A DNA stretch of 64,000 bases from Pseudomonas sp. A34-9 (GCF_029543085.1 NZ_CP119967.1:4242501-4306500); one strand, 5' to 3'; counted from the first letter of the stretch, positions 34,980 through 44,209 are shown. Notes: generated by a model not told the origin, from the sequence alone. Made by a program: numbers and translations.

Positions 34980-35541
34980 ATGGCGCTCCACAACTTCCAC
35001 GTTCGACACATGACATGCCTTCTTTCACGTAACCGCTATTTCCCGCACTCAGGTTACACGATGCGCCCTCAAGATCTACGTTGACATCGGCCAGGTTGCC
35101 GCCATTTGAGGTGGCCACATTTTTATGCCCCAAGTGCATGTCATCAGGATTTGTTGAGGTATGCCCGCACCGCCAGCACTTGTAAACGCCCACCGGCTTA
35201 CTTTTATCGATGAGTTTTTTGCGACATGCCCCCTGCCCTTTTCGACTGCCTCCGCCGACCTTACTCGCAGCGATATCTTGAGGCGAGGCTCCGGCGCCGT
35301 CTTTCAGGGCGCGCTTGGATGGCGGTTTCTTCACCAGCCCCAAAAGGTCTACCCATTGGGTTGGGTTAGGCGCGTATTGATGAAGGTTTATGCCACCCAT
35401 CAGACCTATAGGGTCCTTTGAGATGAAGCGACCTACATGGGGGTCGTAGTACCTGTATCGGTTGTAGTGCAAGCCTGTTTCATGATCATGGTACTGACCT
35501 TGGAAACGAATTGGATTGCTCAGCGACCTGCCGGGTCCCAC
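34969..35541 (-). CDS. Rhs C-terminal fragment with HNH nuclease toxin tip
   Basis: 190 codons from the first available start (GTG 35541), without a convincing ribosome site. Residues about 10-70 are the Rhs core end ([39 protein letters not shown], then the DLLGL boundary motif). The variable tip of about 120 residues has an HNH-like nuclease: CWRC zinc-type pair, [20 protein letters not shown] and SCNLSAGN. It would cleave DNA in a target cell if delivered. The complete Rhs shell (over 1,000 residues) is missing; fragments in other frames lie just upstream, so this is the tail of a deleted rhs gene. The tip is AT-richer than the genome and is coupled to the immunity gene. Confidence 0.8.
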   Translation of the reverse strand: MGPGRSLSNPIRFQGQYHDHETGLHYNRYRYYDPHVGRFISKDPIGLMGGINLHQYAPNPTQWVDLLGLVKKPPSKRALKDGAGASPQDIAASKVGGGSRKGQGACRKKLIDKSKPVGVYKCWRCGHTSTNPDDMHLGHKNVATSNGGNLADVNVDLEGASCNLSAGNSGYVKEGMSCVERGSCGAPYGR

Positions 35542-35720
35542 TTTTGAATCTGGCGCAGCCGATTGCCTTGATGACGAACGACCTCACGATGTAGATCATC
35601 TCGCTCCAATCAAATTGATGCCCAGACTCACCCAGTCGAGTAGTTCGCGCTGCTTGCTTTTGGCGAGGGTCACAATATCGCCAAGCGCATCAACCAGCGC
35701 CATGATGTTGCCGACGACAG
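35520..35720 (-). pseudogene. Remnants of the 5' and central parts of the rhs gene
   Basis: Two short minus-strand Rhs pieces in different frames precede the toxin fragment. The distal piece (about 35720-35596) encodes VVGNIMALVDALGDIVTLAK...LLDWVSLGINLIG, like the N-terminus of Pseudomonas Rhs proteins, then stops. The second (about 35610-35520) encodes [20 protein letters not shown] and KWDPAGR, a YD-repeat, then stops. The pieces join without the intervening kilobases, which implies at least two internal deletions. A half REP (35721-35748) cuts off the far 5' end. Confidence 0.72.
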
Positions 35721-35748
35721 GCAGCCGCAGGCTGCGATCTTTTTTGCT
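35721..35748. repeat. Single REP arm, family A
   Basis: GCAGCCGCAGGCTGCGATCTTTTTT without a partner arm, at the 5' limit of the rhs remnant. Confidence 0.7.
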
Positions 35749-35814
35749 TTTTGAACCCCTGCGCTATCCTGCTGCCCACTAAAAGGTATCGACACATTCA
35801 GCAAGGAGGTTTGC

Positions 35815-36636
35815 ATGCGTACCCTCGAATTGGCCGGCGTTCAGGTTCCAGTCATCGGTCAGGGCACCTGGCGCATGGGCGAAGACCGCTCGGCGCACCA
35901 GCGTGAAGTCGCCGCGCTGCGCACGGGTATCGAGCTGGGCATGACCCTGATCGATACCGCGGAAATGTACGCCGAGGGCGGCGCCGAAACCGTCGTTGGA
36001 GAGGCCATCGCCGGCCTGCGCGATCAGGTATTTCTGGTGAGCAAGGTCTACCCGCACAACGCCAGCCGCAAAGGCATCCCGCAAGCTTGCGAGCGCAGCT
36101 TGCGGCGGCTCGGCACCGATTACATCGACCTCTATCTGTTGCATTGGCGCGGCCAGTATCCGCTGGAAGAAACCGTCGAGGCGTTCGAACGCCTGCGTGA
36201 GGACGGCAAGATCGGCCGTTGGGGCGTGTCGAATTTCGATGTCGATGATCTTGAAGAACTGTCGAGTTCAGCCTGTGCTACCAATCAGGTGCTCTACAAC
36301 CTCGAAGAGCGCGGTATCGAATTCGACCTGCTGCCGTGGTGCCAACACCAGCGCCTGCCGCTGATGGCCTACTGTCCAATCGGCCAGGGCGGCGCGATGC
36401 TGGCTGAACCGGTGCTGAATGAAATTGCCGCTCGTCATGGTGTAACCCCCGCACAGGTTTCGCTGGCGTGGATTCTGCGTCAGGATGGTGTGATTGCGAT
36501 TCCCAAGGCTGTGCGACCGGAGCACGTGCAACTCAATGCACAAGCCGCGCAACTGCAACTGGAGGTCGGGGATCTGGCGGCGCTGGACCAGGTATTTCAA
36601 GCGCCACAACGCAAGCAGCGGCTGGCCATGGTTTGA
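35815..36636 (+). CDS. Aldo/keto reductase
   Basis: 273 residues, NADPH-dependent TIM-barrel oxidoreductase. Catalytic Asp and Tyr are in LIDTAEMYAEGGAE, the Lys in VFLVSKVYPHNAS and the His in DLYLLHWRGQYP; a C-terminal cofactor region AIPKAVRPEHVQLNA follows. Shorter than many AKRs and closest to the prokaryotic AKR5-like group; substrate unknown. The ATG at 35815 has AAGGAGG at 5 bases. Followed after 25 bases by the DUF1810 gene, probably one transcript. Confidence 0.92.
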   Translation: MRTLELAGVQVPVIGQGTWRMGEDRSAHQREVAALRTGIELGMTLIDTAEMYAEGGAETVVGEAIAGLRDQVFLVSKVYPHNASRKGIPQACERSLRRLGTDYIDLYLLHWRGQYPLEETVEAFERLREDGKIGRWGVSNFDVDDLEELSSSACATNQVLYNLEERGIEFDLLPWCQHQRLPLMAYCPIGQGGAMLAEPVLNEIAARHGVTPAQVSLAWILRQDGVIAIPKAVRPEHVQLNAQAAQLQLEVGDLAALDQVFQAPQRKQRLAMV

Positions 36637-36661
36637 GCCAGCGGCTGGCGAGGGCTTCGCG

Positions 36662-37132
36662 ATGAGAAGCACTGATCAGTACGACCCATTCAACCTGCAA
36701 CGTTTTGTCCAGGCCCAGGACCCGGTGTTCGAGCGCGTGCAACGCGAACTCGATGAGGGCCGCAAACGCAGCCACTGGATGTGGTTTGTGTTCCCGCAGT
36801 TCGCCGGCCTGGGCGGCAGTGAAATGTCGAGGCGCTACGCCATCGGTTCGGCCGAGGAAGCCCGAGCCTATCTGGCTCACGAGTTGCTCGGTGCGCGCCT
36901 GCGTACTTGCACGCAGTTGGTACTGAAGGTGCAACAGCGCTCGATTGCGGAGATTTTCGGCCATCCCGACGATCTGAAGTTTCACTCCTCGATGACCCTG
37001 TTCGCCCAGTTTGCCGCTGATGACAGCGTGTTCACGCAAGCACTGGAACGCTACTTCCACGGCATTCTCGATGAATGGACACTGCAACTGCTCGACTCAA
37101 AACAAGCCCAGTTGCCCCCCGATCAGGGTTGA
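36662..37132 (+). CDS. DUF1810 family protein
   Basis: 156 residues. Begins [26 protein letters not shown] and carries the family core [26 protein letters not shown] and [25 protein letters not shown]1810 proteins are related by fold to calpastatin-annotated bacterial proteins and have no proven role. The ATG at 36662 follows GAGGG. Its 3' end overlaps the convergent polB gene by 36 bases. Confidence 0.9.
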   Translation: MRSTDQYDPFNLQRFVQAQDPVFERVQRELDEGRKRSHWMWFVFPQFAGLGGSEMSRRYAIGSAEEARAYLAHELLGARLRTCTQLVLKVQQRSIAEIFGHPDDLKFHSSMTLFAQFAADDSVFTQALERYFHGILDEWTLQLLDSKQAQLPPDQG

Positions 37133-39457
37133 GAAATCGTCGTCGACAAACGGCAGAATCGCGTCCGCCACCGGTTGCAGTTGCCGGGTGATGTAGTGGT
37201 CGTAATCGATGGCGGCGCGGCGCACTTCCAGCGGCTCCGGCCCGGCCAGGGTGATGACATAGCTGATCCAGCCACCGTTCTGGTATTGGCGCGGCCGGCC
37301 ATGCCGGGCGTTATAGTCATCGGCCAGCCGCGCCGCACGCACGTGCGGCGGCACGTTGCGTTCGTAATCGTCGAGGGTGCGGCGCAGGCGCTTGCGGTAG
37401 ACCAGGCGATCGTCGAACTCGCCGGCGAGGGTTTTGCGCACGTAGTCGCGCACGTAATCCTGATAGGGCTTGCGCTGGAAGATCCGCTCGTAGAGTTCCT
37501 GCTGGAATTGCCGGGCCAGCAGCGACCAGTCGGTGCGCACGGTTTCCAGGCCTTTGTAGACCATTTCGTCGTTGCCGTCAGCGCGGGTGACGAGGCCGGC
37601 ATAGCGCTTCTTGCTGCCCTCCTCCGCGCCGCGAATGGTCGGCATCAGAAAGCGTTTGTAGTGAATTTCGAATTGCAGTTCGAGGGCACTTTCCAGGCCA
37701 TATTCATCCCGCACATGCTCGCGCCACCAATCGTTGACGTGCTTGACCAGCGCATGACCGATGTTCGCCGCTTCTTCCTGTCCGTGCGGGCGACGCAGCC
37801 AGACAAACGTTGAATCGGTGTCGCCATAGATCACCGCGTGGCCCTGCTCTTCGATCAACTTGCGCGTGCGCAGCATGATCTCGTGACCGCGCAGAGTGAT
37901 CGATGAGGCCAGCCGCGTATCGAAAAAGCGGCATCCGCTGGAGCCGAGCACGCCGTAGAAGGCGTTCATGATGATCTTCAGTGCCTGCGACAACGGCGCA
38001 TTGTGTTCGCGCTTGGCGGTCTCGCGGCCCTCGGCAACGCGCGAGACAATCGAAGGCAGGCAATGCCGGGTGCGCGAGAAACGCGCGCCACGGAAGCCCG
38101 GCACCGAGTCGGCGTCATCCGGGTGCTGCAAGCCTTCGATCAGACCGACCGGGTCGATCAGAAAGGTACGAATGATCGATGGATAAAGGCTCTTGTAATC
38201 GAGCACCAGCACCGATTCGTACAGGCCCGGTTGCGAGTCCATGACAAACCCACCGGGGCTGGCCTGCGGCGGATTGGTGCCGAGGTTCGGCGCAACAAAC
38301 CCCTGTCGATGCATCAACGGCATATACAGATGGGTGAACGCCGCCACCGAACCGCCGCTTCTATCCGCCGGCAGTCCGGTGACGCTGGCGCGCTCCAGCA
38401 AAAAGGTCAGCAGTTCGGTCTTGGCGAAGATCCGCGTGACCAGTTCGCAGTCCTTGAGGTTGTACTTGGCCAGCGCCGGTTTGTCCTCGGCGAACATGCG
38501 GTTGATTTCGTCCATGCGCTGGTACGGGTTGTCGATGGCCTTGCCTTCACCGAGCAGGGTCTGGGCGACGTTTTCCAGACTGAACGAGGGGAAACTCCAG
38601 GTCGCCGAACGCAGGGACTCGATGCCATCGATGATCAACCGCCCCGCCGCCGAGGCGAAGTAGTGATTGCGGCTGCCGTGTTCGCGCCATTGCATTTCTT
38701 CGCCGCCACGGCCGATCTTCAGCGGCACGCCGAGGCGCCGCGCGTGTTCGTGGAGGATGCGCAAATCGAATTGCACGACGTTCCAGCCGATGATCGCATC
38801 GGGATCGTGGCGGGCGAACCAGTCGTTGAGCTTCTTCAGAATGACGGTGCGCGAGTCGCAGTATTCGAGATCGAAATCGACCCTGCTGTCGTCGCCGTTC
38901 GGCGCACCGAGCATGTACACCTGACGTTCACCGCAACCTTCCAGGGCGATGGAATACAACTCGCCGGTTTCGGTGGTTTCGATGTCGAGCGAGACCAACC
39001 GCAGCTTCGGCCGGTAATCGGGGTCAGGTTTGAGATGGGCGTTAAGCAACACGCCGTCGGCATCGGGCGTGCCGCTGAACCGCACCGGCGCGGTGATGAA
39101 GCGCTCCATCAGGTAGCGCTCCGGCGGACGCACGTCGGCCTCGAAGACATCAACACCGTTGCGGTCAAGCGCGGTTTCCAGGCGCATCAACTGGCCGTGT
39201 TGCTGGCAATACAGGCCGAGTACCGGGCGATGTTCGAAATCCTGCAGGGCCAAGGGGCGCAGTTCGACATTCTTTTCGTCGTGCAGCAGGCGTTCGGCCG
39301 CTTCGCGCTGCTCGGCAGGGATAAACGCCACCGACGGCTGATGCGGCAGGCGCACACGGCGCGGCCCGGCGTCGGTCGCCAGCCAGAACTCGACTTCGGT
39401 GCCGGCCGGAGTGTCGCGCCAATGCCGGGTCAGGACGAAGCCCTGCTGTAAATCCAC
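37097..39457 (-). CDS. polB: DNA polymerase II (family B), SOS-type
   Basis: 786 residues with complete 3'-5' exonuclease and polymerase modules. Exo I is SLDIETT with D158 and E160, Exo II is [14 protein letters not shown], Exo [12 protein letters not shown]; Pol A is [10 protein letters not shown] (about 420-429), Pol [21 protein letters not shown], Pol C YGDTDS (about 544-549), then KKRYAGL. Functions in replication restart and lesion bypass. The start is taken at GTG 39455-39457 after CTGAGG; the GTG one codon earlier is equally possible, and the longer ATG reading (39535) is rejected as it lacks similarity to the family. No LexA box was identified. Confidence 0.95.
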   Translation of the reverse strand: MDLQQGFVLTRHWRDTPAGTEVEFWLATDAGPRRVRLPHQPSVAFIPAEQREAAERLLHDEKNVELRPLALQDFEHRPVLGLYCQQHGQLMRLETALDRNGVDVFEADVRPPERYLMERFITAPVRFSGTPDADGVLLNAHLKPDPDYRPKLRLVSLDIETTETGELYSIALEGCGERQVYMLGAPNGDDSRVDFDLEYCDSRTVILKKLNDWFARHDPDAIIGWNVVQFDLRILHEHARRLGVPLKIGRGGEEMQWREHGSRNHYFASAAGRLIIDGIESLRSATWSFPSFSLENVAQTLLGEGKAIDNPYQRMDEINRMFAEDKPALAKYNLKDCELVTRIFAKTELLTFLLERASVTGLPADRSGGSVAAFTHLYMPLMHRQGFVAPNLGTNPPQASPGGFVMDSQPGLYESVLVLDYKSLYPSIIRTFLIDPVGLIEGLQHPDDADSVPGFRGARFSRTRHCLPSIVSRVAEGRETAKREHNAPLSQALKIIMNAFYGVLGSSGCRFFDTRLASSITLRGHEIMLRTRKLIEEQGHAVIYGDTDSTFVWLRRPHGQEEAANIGHALVKHVNDWWREHVRDEYGLESALELQFEIHYKRFLMPTIRGAEEGSKKRYAGLVTRADGNDEMVYKGLETVRTDWSLLARQFQQELYERIFQRKPYQDYVRDYVRKTLAGEFDDRLVYRKRLRRTLDDYERNVPPHVRAARLADDYNARHGRPRQYQNGGWISYVITLAGPEPLEVRRAAIDYDHYITRQLQPVADAILPFVDDDFSTLIGGQLGLF

Positions 39458-39655
39458 CACTGCGACCTCAGGAATTGAATCAGAGGGGCATTCTACGCGG
39501 CATTGCGCGGGATGGCCCTGACGATAAATCGCCACCGGCTGCGGAAAAAACCGGCAAATGACGTTTTTTGCGTGTTATCTGCCGCTTTGCCACCTTGCTC
39601 TGCGCGCTTGCGTCTACGATGCTTGGATAACAACGACAACACCTGAGTAACCGCC

Positions 39656-40096
39656 ATGAAGACCGTCGCCCAACTGCTCAAGCTCAAAGATCAGAAAAAT
39701 CAGGAAGTGCACCAGATCAAACCTGATCACATGGTGCTCGAAGCGCTGATGAAGATGGCCGAAAAAAACGTCGGCGCCTTGCTGGTGGTCGAAGACGATA
39801 AGGTGGTCGGCATCATCAGCGAACGCGATTACGCGCGCAAACTGGTGTTGCACGGCCGCTCATCGGTCGGCACGCCGGTGCGCGACATCATGGTGGCGAA
39901 CGTGATCACCGTCGACACCCATCAAACCGTCGACACCTGCCTGGGCATCATGTCGGACAAACGCCTGCGCCACTTGCCGGTGGTAGAGAACGGCAAGTTG
40001 ATCGGCTTGCTGTCGATCGGTGACCTGGTCAAGGAAGCAATTGCCGAACAGGCGGAGTTGATCAAGCAGCTGGAGCAGTACATCCGCGGGGAATAA
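39656..40096 (+). CDS. CBS domain protein
   Basis: 146 residues made of two tandem CBS motifs (HQIKPDHMVLEALMKMAEKNVGAL...GIISERDYARKL and MVANVITVDTHQTVDTCLGIM...HLPVVENGKLIGLLSIGDLV) and a C-terminal helix. Such stand-alone CBS pairs bind adenosine nucleotides and act as energy sensors. Begins MKTVAQLLKLKDQKNQEV at 39656. Single gene between polB and a REP doublet. Confidence 0.92.
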   Translation: MKTVAQLLKLKDQKNQEVHQIKPDHMVLEALMKMAEKNVGALLVVEDDKVVGIISERDYARKLVLHGRSSVGTPVRDIMVANVITVDTHQTVDTCLGIMSDKRLRHLPVVENGKLIGLLSIGDLVKEAIAEQAELIKQLEQYIRGE

Positions 40097-40120
40097 ATCC
40101 CTCAACATCCCCCAATCCCC

Positions 40121-40210
40121 TGTGGGAGCGAGCCTGCTCGCGAAAGCGGTCTGTCAGTAAAAAATGTTACGACTGACAAGACGCTTTCGCGAGCAGGCTC
40201 GCTCCCACAT
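40121..40210. repeat. REP doublet, family B
   Basis: TGTGGGAGCGAGCCTGCTCGCGAAAGCG and inverse between the CBS and GST genes. Confidence 0.92.
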
Positions 40211-40227
40211 TTGGTTTTGTGGTGGAT

Positions 40228-40851
40228 TCAGGCGGGCCAATGCCGGGCGAAGACCGGCGCCAGCACCGGGTGCCGATCAATCCGTTGCAACCACGCATAG
40301 AAACCCGGTCGCGCCTGACGCAAATGCTCGCGGCTGCCGGCCCAGCGCGTCACCACCGCCGCCAGCACATCCAGTGCCCCCGGTGTTTCGTCATCCAGAT
40401 ACAACTCGGCGGAAAACTGGTCGGCAAACACCTCCCAACTCCAGTGCAAGCGCTCACGCGCACCAGCCATCAGGTTTTGCCGTGACGCTTCATCAGGCAT
40501 CACCAGCCAGCGCTCCGGATAATCGATGACACCGATCGCTGCGTAACAATTGCTGACGATGTAGACCAGACCACGAATCGCCTGATCACGATCATCCGCC
40601 TGGGCAGGCAGCAGGCCTGACTTGGGAAACGTCAGGCCCAGATGAATCAGGATCGCCGCGCTCTCGGTGATGGCGCTGCCATCGGGCAGTTGCAAGGTGG
40701 GTATCTGCTTCAGTGGATTGAGCTGGGCCAGCGCCTCGGCGGCTTCGGTGCTGGCTTCGATATCAATGAAGCGGTAAGCGATCTGGCACAGCTCCAGCGC
40801 CGCTTCGATGGCGGCGGCGCCTGAGTTTCTGTGCCCGTAGAGCTGGTACAT
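40228..40851 (-). CDS. Glutathione S-transferase family protein
   Basis: 207 residues from MYQLYGHRNSGAAAIEAALELC. The thioredoxin-like N-terminal domain (NPLKQIPTLQLPDGSAITESAAILIHL, with cis-Pro and the SA glutathione-binding pair) and a helical C-terminal domain are clear. Catalyses glutathione conjugation or related thiol chemistry in the cytosol. The ATG at 40849-40851 follows GGGGGATTGG; the in-frame extension to 41004 is not family-like. Confidence 0.88.
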   Translation of the reverse strand: MYQLYGHRNSGAAAIEAALELCQIAYRFIDIEASTEAAEALAQLNPLKQIPTLQLPDGSAITESAAILIHLGLTFPKSGLLPAQADDRDQAIRGLVYIVSNCYAAIGVIDYPERWLVMPDEASRQNLMAGARERLHWSWEVFADQFSAELYLDDETPGALDVLAAVVTRWAGSREHLRQARPGFYAWLQRIDRHPVLAPVFARHWPA

Positions 40852-41105
40852 ATCCAATCCCCCCGAAAAGGCCATTGCCACAGGGTAGATGGCTGTAGCG
40901 TGGGTGTAGAAATAATCTGCCTGTGTATCGGTTTTGGCACGGTTTTCCCATGCACTCGCGACTTGCGAATTCAAACCTCGCAAAACAGCGCTGGCGGTGC
41001 CCATCCCGCACCAAGAGCAATCATCGAACGCTATCCGCGTTCTTGTAAGGTGCGATAGCGAACCAAAAGTTCGCGTATCCGAGCTGGCAACAAGGAGTTC
41101 ACCGC

Positions 41106-41213
41106 GTGCATCTTCAAACGCTTTGCCCCGCCTCTGTCTTTTTGCATCTACTCGCCCAACGCCAGGTTCAACTGAACAGCGGCGATCGCCTGAACGTTTA
41201 CTTTATTACCTGA
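41106..41213 (+). CDS. Possible 35-residue peptide in the gene-poor region
   Basis: GTG start with AAGGAG at good spacing, encoding a peptide with FLHLLAQRQVQLNSGDRLNV and ending YFIT. No homology recognised. It may be a gene remnant or leader peptide. Confidence 0.25.
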   Translation: MHLQTLCPASVFLHLLAQRQVQLNSGDRLNVYFIT

Positions 41214-41707
41214 GCCCATCGGCCTAGCTATGTGCTCGGTGCCTTATTGAGCGCCGAAACAGCGAGCTATTTATTTTTTAAATACAACCAAGAAAGCTGT
41301 TGCGTGAATGCGCTTTGACTGAACAACAGCGTGATTGTCGAACAATAACTTCAACAACAATTACAACTGCACCAAAAGCGCTCTCGCCACTGCAACTAAG
41401 CAGAACTTCAACGCTTGATTTCATTTAAACAAAAACAAGGAACATGCCCTGTGACCCGCTAAAACATTGAGCCGCACCAAATCAGTCCGCCGCGCACCAT
41501 CTCGTACCCCGGCCGACAACAGAGCAGCCGCTCTATCCCGCTGATCAGCGTGATACCGCGTTCCGTCTGACTCGCCTCTGAAAAAGCCCCGCGCAACGGG
41601 GTAATGGAAACTTGTGCGCCGCAGAAAATTCCGCGAGCCAATAAAACTTATATAAATGCGACATGGGTAACACTCATGAAATAACTGCTCTACATTTCGG
41701 CAACATC
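41214..41707. other. Gene-poor, AT-rich stretch
   Basis: About 500 bases with no convincing coding frame on either strand; the long minus-strand frame (41421-41744) is Cys/Arg-rich and has no ribosome site. It contains CA-rich AACAATAACTTCAACAACAA (about 41341-41360), three GCACCA motifs (41369, 41474, 41494) and a minus-strand terminator (41581-41601). Confidence 0.5.
41581..41601 (-). terminator. Minus-strand terminator with no known gene upstream
   Basis: On the minus strand CCCCG-TTGCG-CGGGG is followed by CTTTTT. No annotated minus-strand gene precedes it, which suggests a small RNA starting between about 41600 and 41740; TATATAAG at about 41650 could be its -10. Confidence 0.6.
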
Positions 41708-41723
41708 TGGCACAGCGGTTGCA
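41708..41723 (+). promoter_or_regulatory. Near-consensus sigma-54 (RpoN) promoter
   Basis: TGGCAC-N5-TTGCA with the -24 GG (41709-41710) and -12 GC (41721-41722) separated by exactly 10 bases. Points toward the tonB operon, whose ATG is about 300 bases downstream, with a REP doublet in the leader. Confidence 0.65.
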
Positions 41724-41745
41724 AAACAGAATTCGAGCAATCAAC

Positions 41746-41831
41746 TGTAGGAGCTGCCGCAGGCTGCGTTCTTTCGATTTTGCCTTTAAAGATCAACATC
41801 AAAAGACCGCAGCCTGCGACAGCTCCTACAT
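41746..41831. repeat. REP doublet, family A, diverged
   Basis: TGTAGGAGCTGCCGCAGGCTGCGTTCTTTCGAT and inverse, each arm with a few changes from the common form. Confidence 0.88.
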
Positions 41832-41967
41832 AGAACAGCACCAGGGAATGGCCAATGAACAGCCAAAGTCGATAGCTTTAAGCCAGTAAGTTTGCACAAG
41901 CCTTGTTTACCGGATAGTTGAACTATCGGCTTCTGCTCACCTTGAAGAAAGTTGCACCCACCCACTC

Positions 41968-41986
41968 GAACATCCCCCGGATGTTC
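41968..41986 (+). promoter_or_regulatory. Hairpin in the tonB leader
   Basis: GAACATCC-CCC-GGATGTTC, a perfect 8-bp stem ending 42 bases before the tonB ATG. A second inverted repeat (CCGGATAGTTGAACTATCGG, about 41909-41928) precedes it. Possible operator or mRNA element. Confidence 0.35.
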
Positions 41987-42028
41987 GGACGGCACCTTAT
42001 TGCCCTTCATCAACCCGAGGGAGCTTTA

Positions 42029-42847
42029 ATGAACGATGCGGTAAAGCACAGATCCCTGCCGGGGCCGTTACGGGAAGCGCCGATCCCGCCGGTTTCGGGC
42101 AGGCCGGCCTTTAAAGCCAATACCTCGCAACCCGGCGGTCTGAATAAACAGCAGATGGTGTTGCTGGTGGCTGTGTCCGCGCTGATACACGGCGGCGCCT
42201 GGTGGTTTCTCCAGCAGTCCAGGACAGAGCCATTGCCAACGCCGCCGCAGATTCCGGAAATGACCGTCGAGCTGACCAGCCCGACACCACCGGCACCGCC
42301 GACACCGGAACCGCCACCGCCGCCGCCTCCCCCGCCGGAACCGGAACAACCGGTGGAAGACGAGGACGCGGTCAAGCCACCGCCCAAACCGGTGGAGAAG
42401 CCCAAGCCGATCGAAAAACCGAAACCGGTCGAGAAGCCGAAACCGGTGAAAAAGGTCGAGCCGCCAAAAGCTCCGCCCGCTCCGGCACAACCGGCAGCAC
42501 CTGCTGCGCCGACCACACCGAGCGCGCCACCGGCCCCCGCCGCCGCGCCGGGGCCGGTCAAGGAGTCGGCAGCGATTTCCGGTCTCGCCAGCCTCGGCAA
42601 CCCGCCGCCGGAGTACCCGTCGCTGGCACTGCGGCGCAACTGGGAAGGCAGCGTGGTGCTGCGCATTCAGGTGCTCGCCAACGGTCGCGCCGGCTCGGTG
42701 ACGGTGACCAAGTCCAGCGGCAAGCCGCAACTGGATGACGCTGCCGTCGCTGCGGTGAAGAACTGGAAATTCATCCCGGCCAAACGCGGTGACACGCCGA
42801 TCGACGGCTTCGCCACCCAGACCATCGATTTCAAATTGCCGCAATAA
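42029..42847 (+). CDS. tonB: TonB family energy transducer
   Basis: 272 residues. N-terminal cytoplasmic part, single membrane anchor (MVLLVAVSALIHGGAWWFL, about residues 45-63), a long periplasmic Pro-rich spacer with Glu-Pro and Lys-Pro runs (TPEPPPPPPPPPEPEQP, then EKPKPIEKPKPVEKPKPVKK) and a C-terminal TonB domain (YPSLALRRNWEGSVVLRIQVLANGRAGSVTV, WKFIPAKRG). Transmits proton-motive energy from ExbBD to outer-membrane receptors. The ATG at 42029 follows CGAGGGAG; the longer frame from 41918 is rejected. First gene of tonB-exbB-exbD, followed by a receptor and ABC importer. Confidence 0.93.
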   Translation: MNDAVKHRSLPGPLREAPIPPVSGRPAFKANTSQPGGLNKQQMVLLVAVSALIHGGAWWFLQQSRTEPLPTPPQIPEMTVELTSPTPPAPPTPEPPPPPPPPPEPEQPVEDEDAVKPPPKPVEKPKPIEKPKPVEKPKPVKKVEPPKAPPAPAQPAAPAAPTTPSAPPAPAAAPGPVKESAAISGLASLGNPPPEYPSLALRRNWEGSVVLRIQVLANGRAGSVTVTKSSGKPQLDDAAVAAVKNWKFIPAKRGDTPIDGFATQTIDFKLPQ

Positions 42848-42896
42848 CCGAACGCTCAATCAACGCACAACCGAATAACGCAAGCGAGGTGTAACC

Positions 42897-43601
42897 ATGA
42901 ACGATTTGTCTTCGATGATTGTCCCCGGTGTCCTCTGGGGTCTGGTGCTGTTTTCCGTGGTCAGCTGGGCGATCCTGCTGGTCAAGTCGGCGCAGTACCT
43001 GCGGCAGAAAGCGCAGAACAAACAGTTCAGCAAAGCGTTCTGGGGCGCGCCGGATCTGCTCACCGCCGCCGAACACGCCAGCCAGTATCCGGGCTCGCTG
43101 GCGCGCATCGCCAGCAGCGGTTTCGAAGCCTTGCTGGTGGAAGAATCGCCGCGCACCACGCAGCAATTGGCGCACACCATCAACCGCTCGGATCGCCTGG
43201 AACGCAACCTGCGCCAGCAGATCCAGAAGGAACGCCGCTCGCTGGAAAACGGCCAGGCGATCCTCGCCAGTATCGGCAGTACCGCGCCGTTCATTGGCCT
43301 GTTCGGCACCGTGTGGGGAATCATGGAAGCGCTGAAAAGCATCGGCGAAACCGGTTCCGCCAGCCTGGAAGCGGTGGCAGGTCCCATCGGTCACGCGCTG
43401 ATCGCCACCGGTGTCGGTATCGCCGTCGCAGTGCCGGCGGTGCTGATTTACAACTTCTTCCTGCGCCGTCTGAAGCTCGCCTCGGCAGACATGGATGACT
43501 TCGCCCACGACTTCGACGCCCTCGCCTCGCGCAGTGCGTTTTCCATCAGCCGTCAGGCCATCGCCAGCAAAACCACAGCCGCCGTGCGGGAGGCCAGCTG
43601 A
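42897..43601 (+). CDS. exbB: ExbB (MotA/TolQ/ExbB proton channel family)
   Basis: 234 residues, three membrane helices: one at 8-28, then IGSTAPFIGLFGTVWGIMEAL and PIGHALIATGVGIAVAVPAVLIYNFF, the conserved pore pair. Forms the pentameric proton channel that, with ExbD, powers TonB. The ATG at 42897 follows GAGGTGTAACC, 49 bases after tonB. Its stop overlaps the exbD start (TGATG). Confidence 0.95.
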   Translation: MNDLSSMIVPGVLWGLVLFSVVSWAILLVKSAQYLRQKAQNKQFSKAFWGAPDLLTAAEHASQYPGSLARIASSGFEALLVEESPRTTQQLAHTINRSDRLERNLRQQIQKERRSLENGQAILASIGSTAPFIGLFGTVWGIMEALKSIGETGSASLEAVAGPIGHALIATGVGIAVAVPAVLIYNFFLRRLKLASADMDDFAHDFDALASRSAFSISRQAIASKTTAAVREAS

Positions 43602-44002
43602 TGTCGTTCTCCACTCAAGACAGCGATGAAGTGCTCAGCGAAATGAACGTCACGCCGCTGGTCGACGTGATGCTCGTGCTGCTGGTGGTGTTCATCGTCA
43701 CCGCACCGCTGATGACCAACGCGATCAAGGTGAACCTGCCGAAAACCGACGCCGTCGCCCCCGCCGAAAAGAAAGACCCGGTGGTAGTCAGCGTCGATCA
43801 GGACGGCAAGTTCTATCTGGCCAAGACCGAACTGGCCCCTGAATCGCTGGAAGCCAGCCTCAAGGAGGTCAAGGCCAAAGACAGCGAGGTGCGCGTGCAG
43901 TTGCAGGCCGACTCCGCCGTCAATTACGGCCAGGTGGCCAAGGCCATGGCGTCGATCGAACGCTCGGGCATTACCAAAATATCGGTGATGACCACCCACT
44001 GA
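43601..44002 (+). CDS. exbD: ExbD biopolymer transport protein
   Basis: 133 residues. A short cytoplasmic N-terminus (MSFSTQDSDEVLSEMNVTPLVDVMLVLLVVF) leads into one membrane helix that carries the proton-carrying Asp of the VDVML segment; the periplasmic domain ends ERSGITKISVMTTH. Partner of ExbB and TonB. Translationally coupled to exbB through the TGATG overlap. About 200 bases separate it from the receptor gene. Confidence 0.95.
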   Translation: MSFSTQDSDEVLSEMNVTPLVDVMLVLLVVFIVTAPLMTNAIKVNLPKTDAVAPAEKKDPVVVSVDQDGKFYLAKTELAPESLEASLKEVKAKDSEVRVQLQADSAVNYGQVAKAMASIERSGITKISVMTTH

Positions 44003-44209
44003 GTGCGGTGGCGGACGCGCCTTTCGAGACGCGTCCGCCACCGCCCGCTGAATCCTGTCGCAATCAGCCGACCGAAAAAACGCCCTGCGTCTTCGGAGGG
44101 GATCGGCTTGCTTGAAGAAAGTGGTTTTCCGCACGCGGTATCACCGAAAGCGGAGCAATGAGGGGCTCACAAGGCCAATTCGATAACGTCTAAAAAGTCG
44201 GAAATAACC

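Noticed and set aside
41421..41744. 107-codon Cys/Arg-rich minus-strand frame
   Set aside because: No ribosome site, unlikely composition, crossed by a terminator; a small RNA is a better explanation for that strand.
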